Shown here piece after piece: positions 42,302 to 50,677 of a DNA stretch of 64,000 nt. Source of the DNA: Planctomycetota bacterium (GTDB taxonomy: Bacteria > Planctomycetota > Planctomycetia > Pirellulales > Pirellulaceae); NCBI GenBank assembly GCA_026692905.1, contig JAPLNL010000018.1, positions 1-64,000 on the forward strand. Reading direction: 5' to 3'. The stretch's first letter is position 1. The number at the start of each line of letters is the position of its first letter. The notes under the pieces were generated by a model, which worked only from the letters and a program-made list of their open reading frames with translations, had not been told where the DNA came from and made no database searches. The position numbers were made by a program, and so were the translations under genes.

Positions 42302-43831
42302 CTAGCGCGCCAACTTCGGTCGGCCAGAGACGGTTGGGTCGGCAGACTTACTCGGTTGCGAAATCAGATTTTTCTTTCCATCGGATGCCGGTGTTTCCTT
42401 GCCTAACGCCTCAACTGCATTTGCATCGAGTTTGGTCGGCCAGTTGATGAGTTCGAACGAGTCAGCAAGCTGAGCGTCCTCGGCGGCAAACAAATCCATG
42501 TTGGCCTCGTTCAACGTAAAGGCCAACACGACGCGTCGGCCATCGTCATTGGAAATGTGGTAGTGAATCCACTGGATATCAACTCCTTGCGTCTCACCGC
42601 GACAAACGATTCTCAACAACCGGAGCTTATTGACCGAAAGCCGTTCTGAGGCCTCGACAACCTCTATCAAAGCCTTGCCAAGCGCGGTCTTGACATCCGC
42701 CTGAAAGCCTTCCAAGCTCAATTGTCGCCCTGGCTCGTAGTCGATCATGTTGGTGATATTGCACTGCGCGACAACTCGATTGTTGACTACATATCGCAGC
42801 GTCGCTTCCTCACCGCTGTCGCGATAAGTCGACCACTTTCGGTTGGCGACGAATCGATAGTAGCCCAAGTCCGATTGAAACTGAAAAAGACTAGCGGTTT
42901 CCATGGTCCCCATTTTGGCAGAAACGGTTTTCAAGGTTTCGCCCGTACTCATGGCATCAATGGGCGAGCGAAGGATGCGGAGTTGGGCGGTAATTTGAAA
43001 GCCGGGTTCCGCTTCACTGATCTCGCGGGTCTCCATAATGTTGACGGCAAACCAAGATATCGTGCCGGTCTTGCGATCGAGCTGTGCTTTTCCTTCGATC
43101 TTGAGCGTCGTTGGAACTTGGCGAACCGAAGCCGACAACGTTCCGTCAAGCTCAAGTTGGGCCTTGTCCTCGTCGGCGTCAACCAAACACATGACCAATT
43201 TGCCCGCTTGAATCGCGTCCATGTTCAGTAAGCGGCAGGCGATGGAGTTGTCGATCGTCCACTTGTCCGCGATGTGAACTTCTTTCTCCGTCAACAATTG
43301 GTCGATGAACATGGTATTGATCGGGCCTTCGATCAAGTCCCTTTCGGCGGCAAACAGCGGATTGTTGGGGCATGTTGCGATGAGACCTTGGTCTGAACCG
43401 ACCCGAAGAATATCGTTGCATTGCTCACGAAGGCTGGTCTTGGTGATATGTCGGTCGATTTGAATCTCGGAGCCTGACTCATGATAATGTTGGTACGATT
43501 TGCAGCCGTTTAATTGAGTGGCGATTTCATATTGTTCGTCGAAGTCGACCGTCGAGCTCGCTTTGATCGGGGCGGTCTTGGCTGCGATCATTTTGCCACC
43601 CTTGGCCGTCGCGTCGTTGGTTTGACTCTTGAGCCGGATCTCGCCGGCTATCTCCAAAACCGCGCGAACTCGGAACATGCCTGTCAACGCATCGTGCGGC
43701 TTGCTCTTCGAGTCAGTGATAGCTTGCGAGGCCGAGGACCAGACCAAGGAGGATGCGATCGCAATGCTGCTTGCGATCCATTCACGACGCGTTTGTCGAA
43801 CGGTTTCAATTCCGATGAGCTTAGAGTTCAT
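42302..43831 (-). CDS. Secreted hypothetical protein
   Basis: Family not recognised. The ATG at 43831 (MNSKLIGIETVRQTRREWIA, then SSIAIASSLVWSSASQAI) gives a leader of about 40 residues; the frame is open further upstream. The mature protein of about 470 residues looks beta-rich with alternating polar strands (AVLEIAGEIRLKS, KWTIDNSIACRLLN, TTLKIEGKAQLDRKTGTISW). The layout of two similar segments (about residues 35-290 and 300-500) may be a duplication. No catalytic motif is seen. Such large secreted proteins of unknown role are common in planctomycetes. Confidence 0.75.
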   Translation of the reverse strand: MNSKLIGIETVRQTRREWIASSIAIASSLVWSSASQAITDSKSKPHDALTGMFRVRAVLEIAGEIRLKSQTNDATAKGGKMIAAKTAPIKASSTVDFDEQYEIATQLNGCKSYQHYHESGSEIQIDRHITKTSLREQCNDILRVGSDQGLIATCPNNPLFAAERDLIEGPINTMFIDQLLTEKEVHIADKWTIDNSIACRLLNMDAIQAGKLVMCLVDADEDKAQLELDGTLSASVRQVPTTLKIEGKAQLDRKTGTISWFAVNIMETREISEAEPGFQITAQLRILRSPIDAMSTGETLKTVSAKMGTMETASLFQFQSDLGYYRFVANRKWSTYRDSGEEATLRYVVNNRVVAQCNITNMIDYEPGRQLSLEGFQADVKTALGKALIEVVEASERLSVNKLRLLRIVCRGETQGVDIQWIHYHISNDDGRRVVLAFTLNEANMDLFAAEDAQLADSFELINWPTKLDANAVEALGKETPASDGKKNLISQPSKSADPTVSGRPKLAR

Positions 43832-44202
43832 GCTCGAATCCAATGGTTCTGTGAGGTGCTGGGCTATCGTCGCTTGAGGAACGACCACGTACCGTCGTGC
43901 ATCGGATCGGAATCATCGGGATGCTTAGCAGAACCGAACTAATCGGCAAACTTTGCCTAGACTACCATTTTTAAGGCAGGCGAATTGCTGGCATTGAGAT
44001 TTGGCGCTCGGATAAGACTTGTCCGGCGGATTTGCCCGTTAGAATTGCCCCGTTCGGACCAGTTTCCGAATTTGCACAGCCACCTTTGGGGGGTGCATAG
44101 GTGGGGCTGCATCGTCAGTGACCCATAATTCGAAGGTCCTTTTTTGGGCGAGTTCCAAAAGTACGGTTGCTTTATTGGGACACATCACGAACCTTTGTAT
44201 TT
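43832..44202. other. Intergenic divergent region
   Basis: About 370 bases between divergent genes. cagccacct (44077-44085) and aggtggggctg (44099-44109) could pair with a two-base bulge around ttggggggtgcat. No clear promoter boxes are seen. The frame of the PP2C gene is open across part of this stretch, but the segment does not look coding. Confidence 0.4.
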
Positions 44203-45021
44203 ATGTCGACTGTTTCAAACCACCACTATCTACTCCGCGAAGAAAAGAGCGAGCTCCTTTCGCAAAAGGACACTCATTGGGAGGCCTGCGCGTTTTCCCG
44301 GCGAAGTCCCGCCAAGGAGACGTGCAATGAGGACGCAGTGGGTATCATCCGGGTCGATGACGAAACGGCTGTCTTCGCTATTGCGGATGGTTGTGGTGGG
44401 ATGCGAGGTGGCGAACAAGCGTCCGAAATTGCATTGCAGGTTTTGACCCATTCCATTGAGAGCAACGAAAGCGGGCCGGACCGACTACGCGTTGCAATTT
44501 TAGACGGTATCGAACAGGCCAACAGGGCGGTACAAGAGCTTAAGATTGGAGCCGCGTGCACTATCGCGGTGGTCGAGTATCATCGCGGCACGATTCGTCC
44601 GTATCACGTCGGCGATTCGATGATTTTGGTCACGGGAGTTCGAGGCCGCATTCGCTATCAGTCGGTGAGCCATTCGCCGGTAGGTTTTGCGGTCGAGTCC
44701 GGGATGCTTGCGGCAGATGAAGCGATGCATCATGAAGACCGCCATTTGGTGTCCAACGTCGTGGGTGACGCTCGCATGCGGATTGAGATTGGTCCCGCGC
44801 TCGTCTTGTCGCAGCGCGATACCGTCATCATTGCAAGCGACGGACTTTTTGACAATTTGAGCATTGACGAAGTGGTGGGAGGCTTGCGTAAGGGCAAACT
44901 AGCCCTAGCGCTCGCGTCGGTAACCGATGTGGCATATCAACGCATGCTAGGCATCAAAGATCAGCCATGCAAGCCCGACGATCTAAGCGTCGTCGCCGTC
45001 CGTCCGTTGAGTCTGCGATAA
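44203..45021 (+). CDS. PP2C-family Ser/Thr phosphatase
   Basis: PPM/PP2C phosphatase that removes phosphate from Ser/Thr. Metal and signature motifs in order: CNEDAVGI (motif 1, ED), AIADGCGGMRGGE (motif 2, DGxGG), ACTIAVVEYHRGTI, YHVGDSMILV (GDS), TVIIASDGLFDN (DGlxD) and PDDLSVVAV (DD). Start ATG 44203 gives 272 aa; an upstream in-frame ATG at 44167 is possible. No membrane helix is seen, so it is cytoplasmic. Planctomycetes carry many Ser/Thr kinases, but none is adjacent. The gene is convergent with the next and only 17 bases apart. Confidence 0.93.
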   Translation: MSTVSNHHYLLREEKSELLSQKDTHWEACAFSRRSPAKETCNEDAVGIIRVDDETAVFAIADGCGGMRGGEQASEIALQVLTHSIESNESGPDRLRVAILDGIEQANRAVQELKIGAACTIAVVEYHRGTIRPYHVGDSMILVTGVRGRIRYQSVSHSPVGFAVESGMLAADEAMHHEDRHLVSNVVGDARMRIEIGPALVLSQRDTVIIASDGLFDNLSIDEVVGGLRKGKLALALASVTDVAYQRMLGIKDQPCKPDDLSVVAVRPLSLR

Positions 45022-45038
45022 CGCCTCACGAGGTCATC

Positions 45039-46997
45039 CTATTTCAATAGGCTCAGACTCAGTAGTCCCATGGCTGTTCCATAACATCGGCCCAGTTCGT
45101 GGGAGTCCACGAAACAGCCATCAATCTCCGGAAGATTCAAAATCAATTCTCGTTGTTTCGCGGCTAACTTTTTCCGAGCACCTTCGTCCGACACCAGTCC
45201 GATGGCTTCGCTGCGTGCCTGCATGTCGTACCAAAAGAAAAAACCGCCATATGCATAAGTCGACGTATGATTGTCATACTTGAGCGCCTTGGCCAAAAGA
45301 TCGTGGAAGCCCAAGGATTTGGTCACCGCAGCTTCGTAGTCCGCATCGTTGACTTGCCCCCAGCGCCGACGTGCCAGTTCGCAAATCGAAATGCGTCCGC
45401 CGCCCCCTGCAAGCTCATTGGCAGTCCCCGCGTCTTTGCCGTTTTCAGGTCGAACCGCATAGGGATAAGCCCCGTTGGCAAACCGTTGCGTTGCTAATCG
45501 CTTTAGTCCCGAATTGACTTTGCTGCTGTCCACTGTGGCGCCGACCAAGCTGGCATCAAACAATGCAGTCAAGGCTGTAGCAGAGACAAAGGAGTTGGCG
45601 TATTCGTGATACCATCCGCCCGTGCTGAGTTGTAAGTTTTCCAATTGCTTAACCGAACGCTGTAAATTCGAAAGGATCGAATCGTTGCCAGCTTTCTTTT
45701 GCACCGCTGCTAAAAAACGGACGCGATAGGCTTGTGCCCAAAGGATTTCATCGCGATCGTTCAAGTTCACGTTGGCATCGTCGGAAACGTAAGCAGTGAT
45801 TCGCTCGATGGCAGCCCGAATCTCCTTGTTCTTGTCCAAGTCCGTGGACTTGTGTTCGGCTTCGAGCAACGCCAATCCAACGAGCGAGGTGATGGCGGTG
45901 TATACGTTAGGGAGACTGTCCGCACCACCAAAGTCGTAGTCGCTATCAAAGAAGCCTCCATCTTCTCGCTGCATGCCTAACAAGTAGTCAACGCTTCGTT
46001 CCCATAGTTCCGCTTCTGTGAAGGCAGTCGGCAACGCAGCGCTGGTTATGTTCATCACGTCTGGAATCTTATAGGCTGAATCCGACAATTCGGAAAAGAC
46101 TTCGAAGCCACGGCAGAACGGGCCATAGCCCTGTGCTTCGCAGGATGCTTTCCATGCAAGTGGATCGTTGGGGTGCGCCCGAGACGCTTCCAACCAAATG
46201 CGTTGCGCCTGAGCATGCCGACCAGTGCGAAACACCAGCATCCCTGCGACGAGTTTGGCCTCCATCGAATCGCTTGACGCCATGCTTGCGATGTCGGAGT
46301 CCGATGGTGGGTTCTTGAAACTCGCTGTTAAGTCTAGTTTGCTACCCGAATACTCCGCCCAAGTCGAACGGTTACCGAGTGCGCTAGCAATCGTTTGGAA
46401 AAGCCAAAGCGGATGCAACGTGGTCATCCGATTGGCAGACAGTTTGACTCGTTCGTCGGGTTGGATAATCAGAAAGCCGGGCTCGACGAAGTCGTATACC
46501 TTGAGCGTAAACTGCTCGGAAAGAGCTTTGTTTGGCAACGCCTTGAGTGGGATGCAATTCTCGTTGATCAGTTTGATGATGGCTGGCCAGCTAAATGGGC
46601 CGGCCAACATGTAGCGGTCGATTTCGACTTTGCGATCGGTGAAGGTACCAGGGATCGAAGGCACGTACCAAAAGATCGGTTTCCCGGTCTCTTTGGATTT
46701 CGCTAATGCATCGGCATACTTGCGTTCCCAAAGGATCGCGGAACCCGCTTTTTTACTGAGCTCATCTGGCTTGACTCTCGCTTTATCGGTCGAGTTTTCG
46801 CCGGTGGGCTTGTCTTGAACGGCTAGAGCGTTGGCGGTCAAGGCAAAGACACAAATCAGGATGGAGATTATCCGGGAGGGTGAGGCTCCTGCCGAACCAT
46901 TGCGTCGCCAGCTCGGCAGGAGCCTCGCTCTCCCAATGGTTTCCGATCGAGTTGATATTGCATTGATGTTTTGATTCGAAATCATAATCAGGTTCAT
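45039..46997 (-). CDS. Thioredoxin-like plus terpenoid-toroid protein with in-frame repeat
   Basis: Exported multidomain protein. The leader-like helix (IISILICVFALTANALAVQ) follows an Arg/Ser-rich segment (GRARLLPSWRRNGSAGASPS) that is encoded by a palindromic repeat, so the true N-terminus is unclear. Residues about 85-210 (ILWERKYADALAKSKETGKP, YVPSIPGTF) look thioredoxin-like with no CxxC. A short TPR-like helix pair follows (AGMLVFRTGRHAQAQRIWLE). Residues about 320-650 form an alpha/alpha toroid of squalene-cyclase/prenyltransferase type: LLGMQREDGGFFDSDYDFGG, LENLQLSTGGWYHEYANSFV, RFANGAYPYAV and AYGGFFFWYDMQAR. No squalene-cyclase DxDD motif is visible. Confidence 0.72.
   Translation of the reverse strand: MNLIMISNQNINAISTRSETIGRARLLPSWRRNGSAGASPSRIISILICVFALTANALAVQDKPTGENSTDKARVKPDELSKKAGSAILWERKYADALAKSKETGKPIFWYVPSIPGTFTDRKVEIDRYMLAGPFSWPAIIKLINENCIPLKALPNKALSEQFTLKVYDFVEPGFLIIQPDERVKLSANRMTTLHPLWLFQTIASALGNRSTWAEYSGSKLDLTASFKNPPSDSDIASMASSDSMEAKLVAGMLVFRTGRHAQAQRIWLEASRAHPNDPLAWKASCEAQGYGPFCRGFEVFSELSDSAYKIPDVMNITSAALPTAFTEAELWERSVDYLLGMQREDGGFFDSDYDFGGADSLPNVYTAITSLVGLALLEAEHKSTDLDKNKEIRAAIERITAYVSDDANVNLNDRDEILWAQAYRVRFLAAVQKKAGNDSILSNLQRSVKQLENLQLSTGGWYHEYANSFVSATALTALFDASLVGATVDSSKVNSGLKRLATQRFANGAYPYAVRPENGKDAGTANELAGGGGRISICELARRRWGQVNDADYEAAVTKSLGFHDLLAKALKYDNHTSTYAYGGFFFWYDMQARSEAIGLVSDEGARKKLAAKQRELILNLPEIDGCFVDSHELGRCYGTAMGLLSLSLLK
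46874..46934. repeat. Palindromic repeat inside a coding sequence
   Basis: Arms 46874-46895 and 46913-46934 pair over 22 bases with two mismatches (core gaggctcctgccga against tcggcaggagcctc) around a 17-base loop. It is read in frame as GRARLLPSWRRNGSAGASPS near the N-terminus of the 45-47 kb gene. Inverted repeats of this aggctcctgcc type are common between planctomycete genes. Confidence 0.85.
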
Positions 46998-47163
46998 TCC
47001 CTACAGAGACAAATGTTCAAAGCATCTTGCTGGCCACAAAAAGACGCAGAGGTCACAAAAGCAGGACTTACCTAGGCTCACCAAAGGGATTGAGCATTTC
47101 CTTTTGTGTGTTTTGTGTCTTTTCGTGGCAAAAAACTCGATATCTGAAACCTAGTTGAGGTTT

Positions 47164-50100
47164 TTACTTCAGTACAAACAGGAGGTCTCCCGTTTCGACT
47201 TGGCTGCCTGATTGGACTAGCAATTGGGCGATTTCTCCATCGCGTTCCGCGTTGATCACAGTCTCCATTTTCATGGCTTCCAGCGCCAAGAGTTTTTGCC
47301 CCTTGGTTACCTTGGCTCCTTGTGTGACAGCCACACCGATCACCATGCCCGGCATACCGGCAGCGACGTGAGTCGGGTCTGCCGGATCCGCCTTGACGCG
47401 CGTGGCCGCTTTGGACTCGATCGATTTGTCTAACACTTCGACTTCTCGCGGCTGCCCGTTCAATTCAAAGAAGACCGTTCGAGTGCCATTCGGCCTCGCT
47501 TCGCCGATCGCCAAGAACTTGATGATCAAACGCTTTCCCGCTTCGATGTCGACTGAGAACTCTTCTCCGATCGATGGTCCGAAGAAGAAAGCTGAGGTCG
47601 GTATCAAGGAGACATCGCCATAGTTACGAACGTGGGTTACGTATTCGTCGAATACCTTTGGATAAAGTGCGCTCGTGACGATTTCTTTCATTGTCGCATC
47701 CCGTCCAAGCTTAGGCTTCAACGAGATACCAATGGCGTCGAAATCAACTGGAGGCAACGTTTCACCCGGGCGTTGTAGAACTTCTGGATTGTTCTTCAGA
47801 ATCGATTTCTTAGCTTGCGCAGGGAAGCCGCCAGGGGGTTGCCCCATCATGCCACCCACCAAATCCAATACCGAACCTGGGTAGGCTATTTCTCGTTCTC
47901 CCGAAACCACGTCGTTGGCCGACAGTTGATTCGCAACCATGAACAGAGCCAAGTCCCCAACCGCTTTGCTGGTCGGGGTCACTTTCACGATGTCGCCGAG
48001 CAATTGGTTTGCGTCGGCATACCGTTTGCAAATCAGGGACCACTGATCCGCGAGCCCCAACGCTTTGGCCTGTTGATAAAGATTCGTGTATTGTCCGCCG
48101 GGCATTTCGTGTTGATACAAGTCACCGCCTGCAACCAACGATTCGCTTTCAAACGGTGCGTAGAATTGGCGAGCTGCTTTCCAGTATTCCGAAAGCTCAG
48201 TCATCGCATCGGTATCGAGTTGGCTTTCGCGGGGGGAATACCGAAGCGACTCAACCAAGGTATTCAAGTTCACTTGCGAGGTACCACCGGACATCGATGC
48301 AAAGGCACCATCCGCGATCTCAAGTCCCTCTTCGGCTGCGTTCAGGATCGAAGCTGCTTGGATTCCGGCCGTATCATGCGTGTGGAAATGGATCGGAATG
48401 CCAATCTCTTGTTTGAGCGTAGCAACTAGTTTTTTGGCCGCAGCAGGCTTGCAAAGCCCCGCCATGTCCTTGATCGCCAGAATGTGGGCTCCCATGCGTT
48501 CGAGTTCTTTGGCAAGATCGACGTAGTACTTGAGCGAATACTTTTGGCGATTGGGATTTAAGATATCTCCTGTGTAGCAAATGGCTGCTTCGCAAATCAT
48601 GCCGGATTCCACGACGGCATCCATTGCAACTCGCATGTTTTCGGTCCAATTGAGCGCATCGAAAACTCGGAAGATATCGATGCCAGCCTCAGCCGCCTCT
48701 TTCACAAACGCGCGAACCACGTTGTCAGGATAATTCGTATAGCCGACCGCATTCGAAGCTCGCAGCAGCATTTGGAAAAGCATGTTCGGAATCTTGGAGC
48801 GGAGTTCCGAAAGGCGTTGCCAAGGGCTTTCCTTCAAAAATCGCATGGTCGTATCAAAGGTTGCACCACCCCACATCTCCAAGCTGAAGAACTGTGGAGT
48901 CAATCTCGCATACGCGTCTGCGATCTTCATCATGTCAAACGTTCGAACGCGAGTTGCGAGAAGAGACTGGTGAGCATCGCGCATCGTCGTGTCGGTTAGC
49001 AACAGTTCCTTGCTCCCGCGAATCGAGTCGCAGAACTTCTTGGCGCCAAGGGCCTTGAAGCGATTGCGATAGCTTTCTGGCATTGGCTTGGTGATATCGA
49101 GCTTGGGAAGCATGGCCGGTTCGCGTCGAATGGTCGCATTTGGATTACCGACCAACTTGCTACCATTAACCAGCGTTTCGGCGATAAAGCTCAACAGTCG
49201 GGTCGCCCTGTCGCGTCGACGTTGCATCGCGAACAGTTCTGGCGTTTTGTCGATCATGCGAGTCGTAGCATCACCGGCGAGGAACGTTTTGTGCGTGATC
49301 AGCGAAATCAAGAACGGGATATTGGTCTTCACGCCGCGAATACGAAACTCTTGAAGGCAGCGCTCCATACGCCCTGCGGCTTCCCCGAGATTGCGGCCGC
49401 GGGCGGTGACCTTTACGAGCAGCGAATCGTAAAAAGGATTCACCACTGCCCCGCTAAATGCGCTGCCAGCGTCCAGTCGAACCCCCATGCCCCCGGCACT
49501 GCGATAGTGAGTGATGCGTCCGTAATCAGGGCGGAACTGATTTGTCGGATCTTCGGTCGTGACCCGGCATTGAATCGCAGAGCCGACAACTTGCACATCC
49601 TTTTGTAGAGGCAATCCGAGTGCATCGTCACCAAGACGTTCACCGCACGAGACAAGAATCTGGGCGCGGACCAAATCGATTCCGGTCACTTCTTCGGTCA
49701 CGGTGTGTTCGACTTGAATACGAGGGTTGACCTCGATGAAGTAGAATTTGTTGGTTTCCGTATCGAGCAAGAACTCGACCGTCCCTGCGCAATAGTATCC
49801 AACTTCTTTGGCGATCGCGATCGCGGCTTCGTGCAATTCCCTAGCCGTCTGCTTGCTGAGGTTCGGTGCAGGTGCTAGTTCGACTACTTTTTGATGTCGG
49901 CGTTGAACCGAGCAATCGCGCTCGTGGAGGTGGATGATGTTTCCATATTGGTCGCCCAAGATTTGGACTTCGAGGTGCCGCGCTTTTCCAACCAGCTTTT
50001 CGAGAAAGACTTCGTCGCTACCGAATGCGTTTTTGGATTCTCGTTGAGCTTGTTCTAAGTTTGGTGCAAGTTCACTTTCGGACTCAACAACTCGCATTCC

Positions 50101-50607
50101 GCGCCCACCGCCCCCCTTGGACGCTTTGAGCATAATTGGGTAGCCCATGCGATTGGCTGTTGCAATCGCTTCCTCTAGCGAAGCCACCGCGTGCGCAGAA
50201 CCCTCGAGGACGGGCACCCCGACCTTCTTGGCAATCGAACGAGCGGCGACTTTGTCTCCAAGCAATTCGAGTGCCCGAACACTTGGCCCGACAAACGTTA
50301 TCCCGGCTGCCGCAAGAGCTTTCGCAAATTCGGCGTTTTCCGAGAGAAAGCCGTAACCTGGATGGACTGCGTCAATACCGTTTTCAACGCAAAGTCGAAC
50401 GATTCCGTCGATATCAAGATAGGAACGAATCGGCTCTCCGGCTTTGCCGATTTGGTAGGCTTCGTCCGCTTTAAAACGATGCAATGCAAATCGATCTTCG
50501 TGCGAATAGAGGGCGACAGTTCTGATCTTCAGTTCGTGGGCGCTTCGGAAAATTCGTGTTGCGATCTCGCTGCGGTTTGCGGCGAGCAATTTGCGAATGG
50601 CAGGCAT
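47164..50607 (-). CDS. pyc: Pyruvate carboxylase
   Basis: Biotin enzyme that makes oxaloacetate from pyruvate, bicarbonate and ATP, replenishing the TCA cycle. All domains are present at the usual 1147-aa length. Biotin carboxylase (about 1-450): KASKGGGGRGMRVV, ERDCSVQRRHQKVVELAP and EVNPRIQVEHTVTE. Carboxyltransferase (about 540-830): DTTMRDAHQSLLATRVR and FHTHDTAGIQ (HTHD metal site). The C-terminal biotinyl domain has LEAMKMETV with the biotin Lys at residue 1113. The gene is alone, with a divergent gap to its neighbour. Start MPAIRKLLAANRSEI is clear. Confidence 0.97.
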   Translation of the reverse strand: MPAIRKLLAANRSEIATRIFRSAHELKIRTVALYSHEDRFALHRFKADEAYQIGKAGEPIRSYLDIDGIVRLCVENGIDAVHPGYGFLSENAEFAKALAAAGITFVGPSVRALELLGDKVAARSIAKKVGVPVLEGSAHAVASLEEAIATANRMGYPIMLKASKGGGGRGMRVVESESELAPNLEQAQRESKNAFGSDEVFLEKLVGKARHLEVQILGDQYGNIIHLHERDCSVQRRHQKVVELAPAPNLSKQTARELHEAAIAIAKEVGYYCAGTVEFLLDTETNKFYFIEVNPRIQVEHTVTEEVTGIDLVRAQILVSCGERLGDDALGLPLQKDVQVVGSAIQCRVTTEDPTNQFRPDYGRITHYRSAGGMGVRLDAGSAFSGAVVNPFYDSLLVKVTARGRNLGEAAGRMERCLQEFRIRGVKTNIPFLISLITHKTFLAGDATTRMIDKTPELFAMQRRRDRATRLLSFIAETLVNGSKLVGNPNATIRREPAMLPKLDITKPMPESYRNRFKALGAKKFCDSIRGSKELLLTDTTMRDAHQSLLATRVRTFDMMKIADAYARLTPQFFSLEMWGGATFDTTMRFLKESPWQRLSELRSKIPNMLFQMLLRASNAVGYTNYPDNVVRAFVKEAAEAGIDIFRVFDALNWTENMRVAMDAVVESGMICEAAICYTGDILNPNRQKYSLKYYVDLAKELERMGAHILAIKDMAGLCKPAAAKKLVATLKQEIGIPIHFHTHDTAGIQAASILNAAEEGLEIADGAFASMSGGTSQVNLNTLVESLRYSPRESQLDTDAMTELSEYWKAARQFYAPFESESLVAGGDLYQHEMPGGQYTNLYQQAKALGLADQWSLICKRYADANQLLGDIVKVTPTSKAVGDLALFMVANQLSANDVVSGEREIAYPGSVLDLVGGMMGQPPGGFPAQAKKSILKNNPEVLQRPGETLPPVDFDAIGISLKPKLGRDATMKEIVTSALYPKVFDEYVTHVRNYGDVSLIPTSAFFFGPSIGEEFSVDIEAGKRLIIKFLAIGEARPNGTRTVFFELNGQPREVEVLDKSIESKAATRVKADPADPTHVAAGMPGMVIGVAVTQGAKVTKGQKLLALEAMKMETVINAERDGEIAQLLVQSGSQVETGDLLFVLK

Positions 50608-50677
50608 ATTTTTAAGATTGAATCGTGATTAAAGGGAAATCGACAATAAGGGATTGGACCGTCAAACGATCGTTCAT

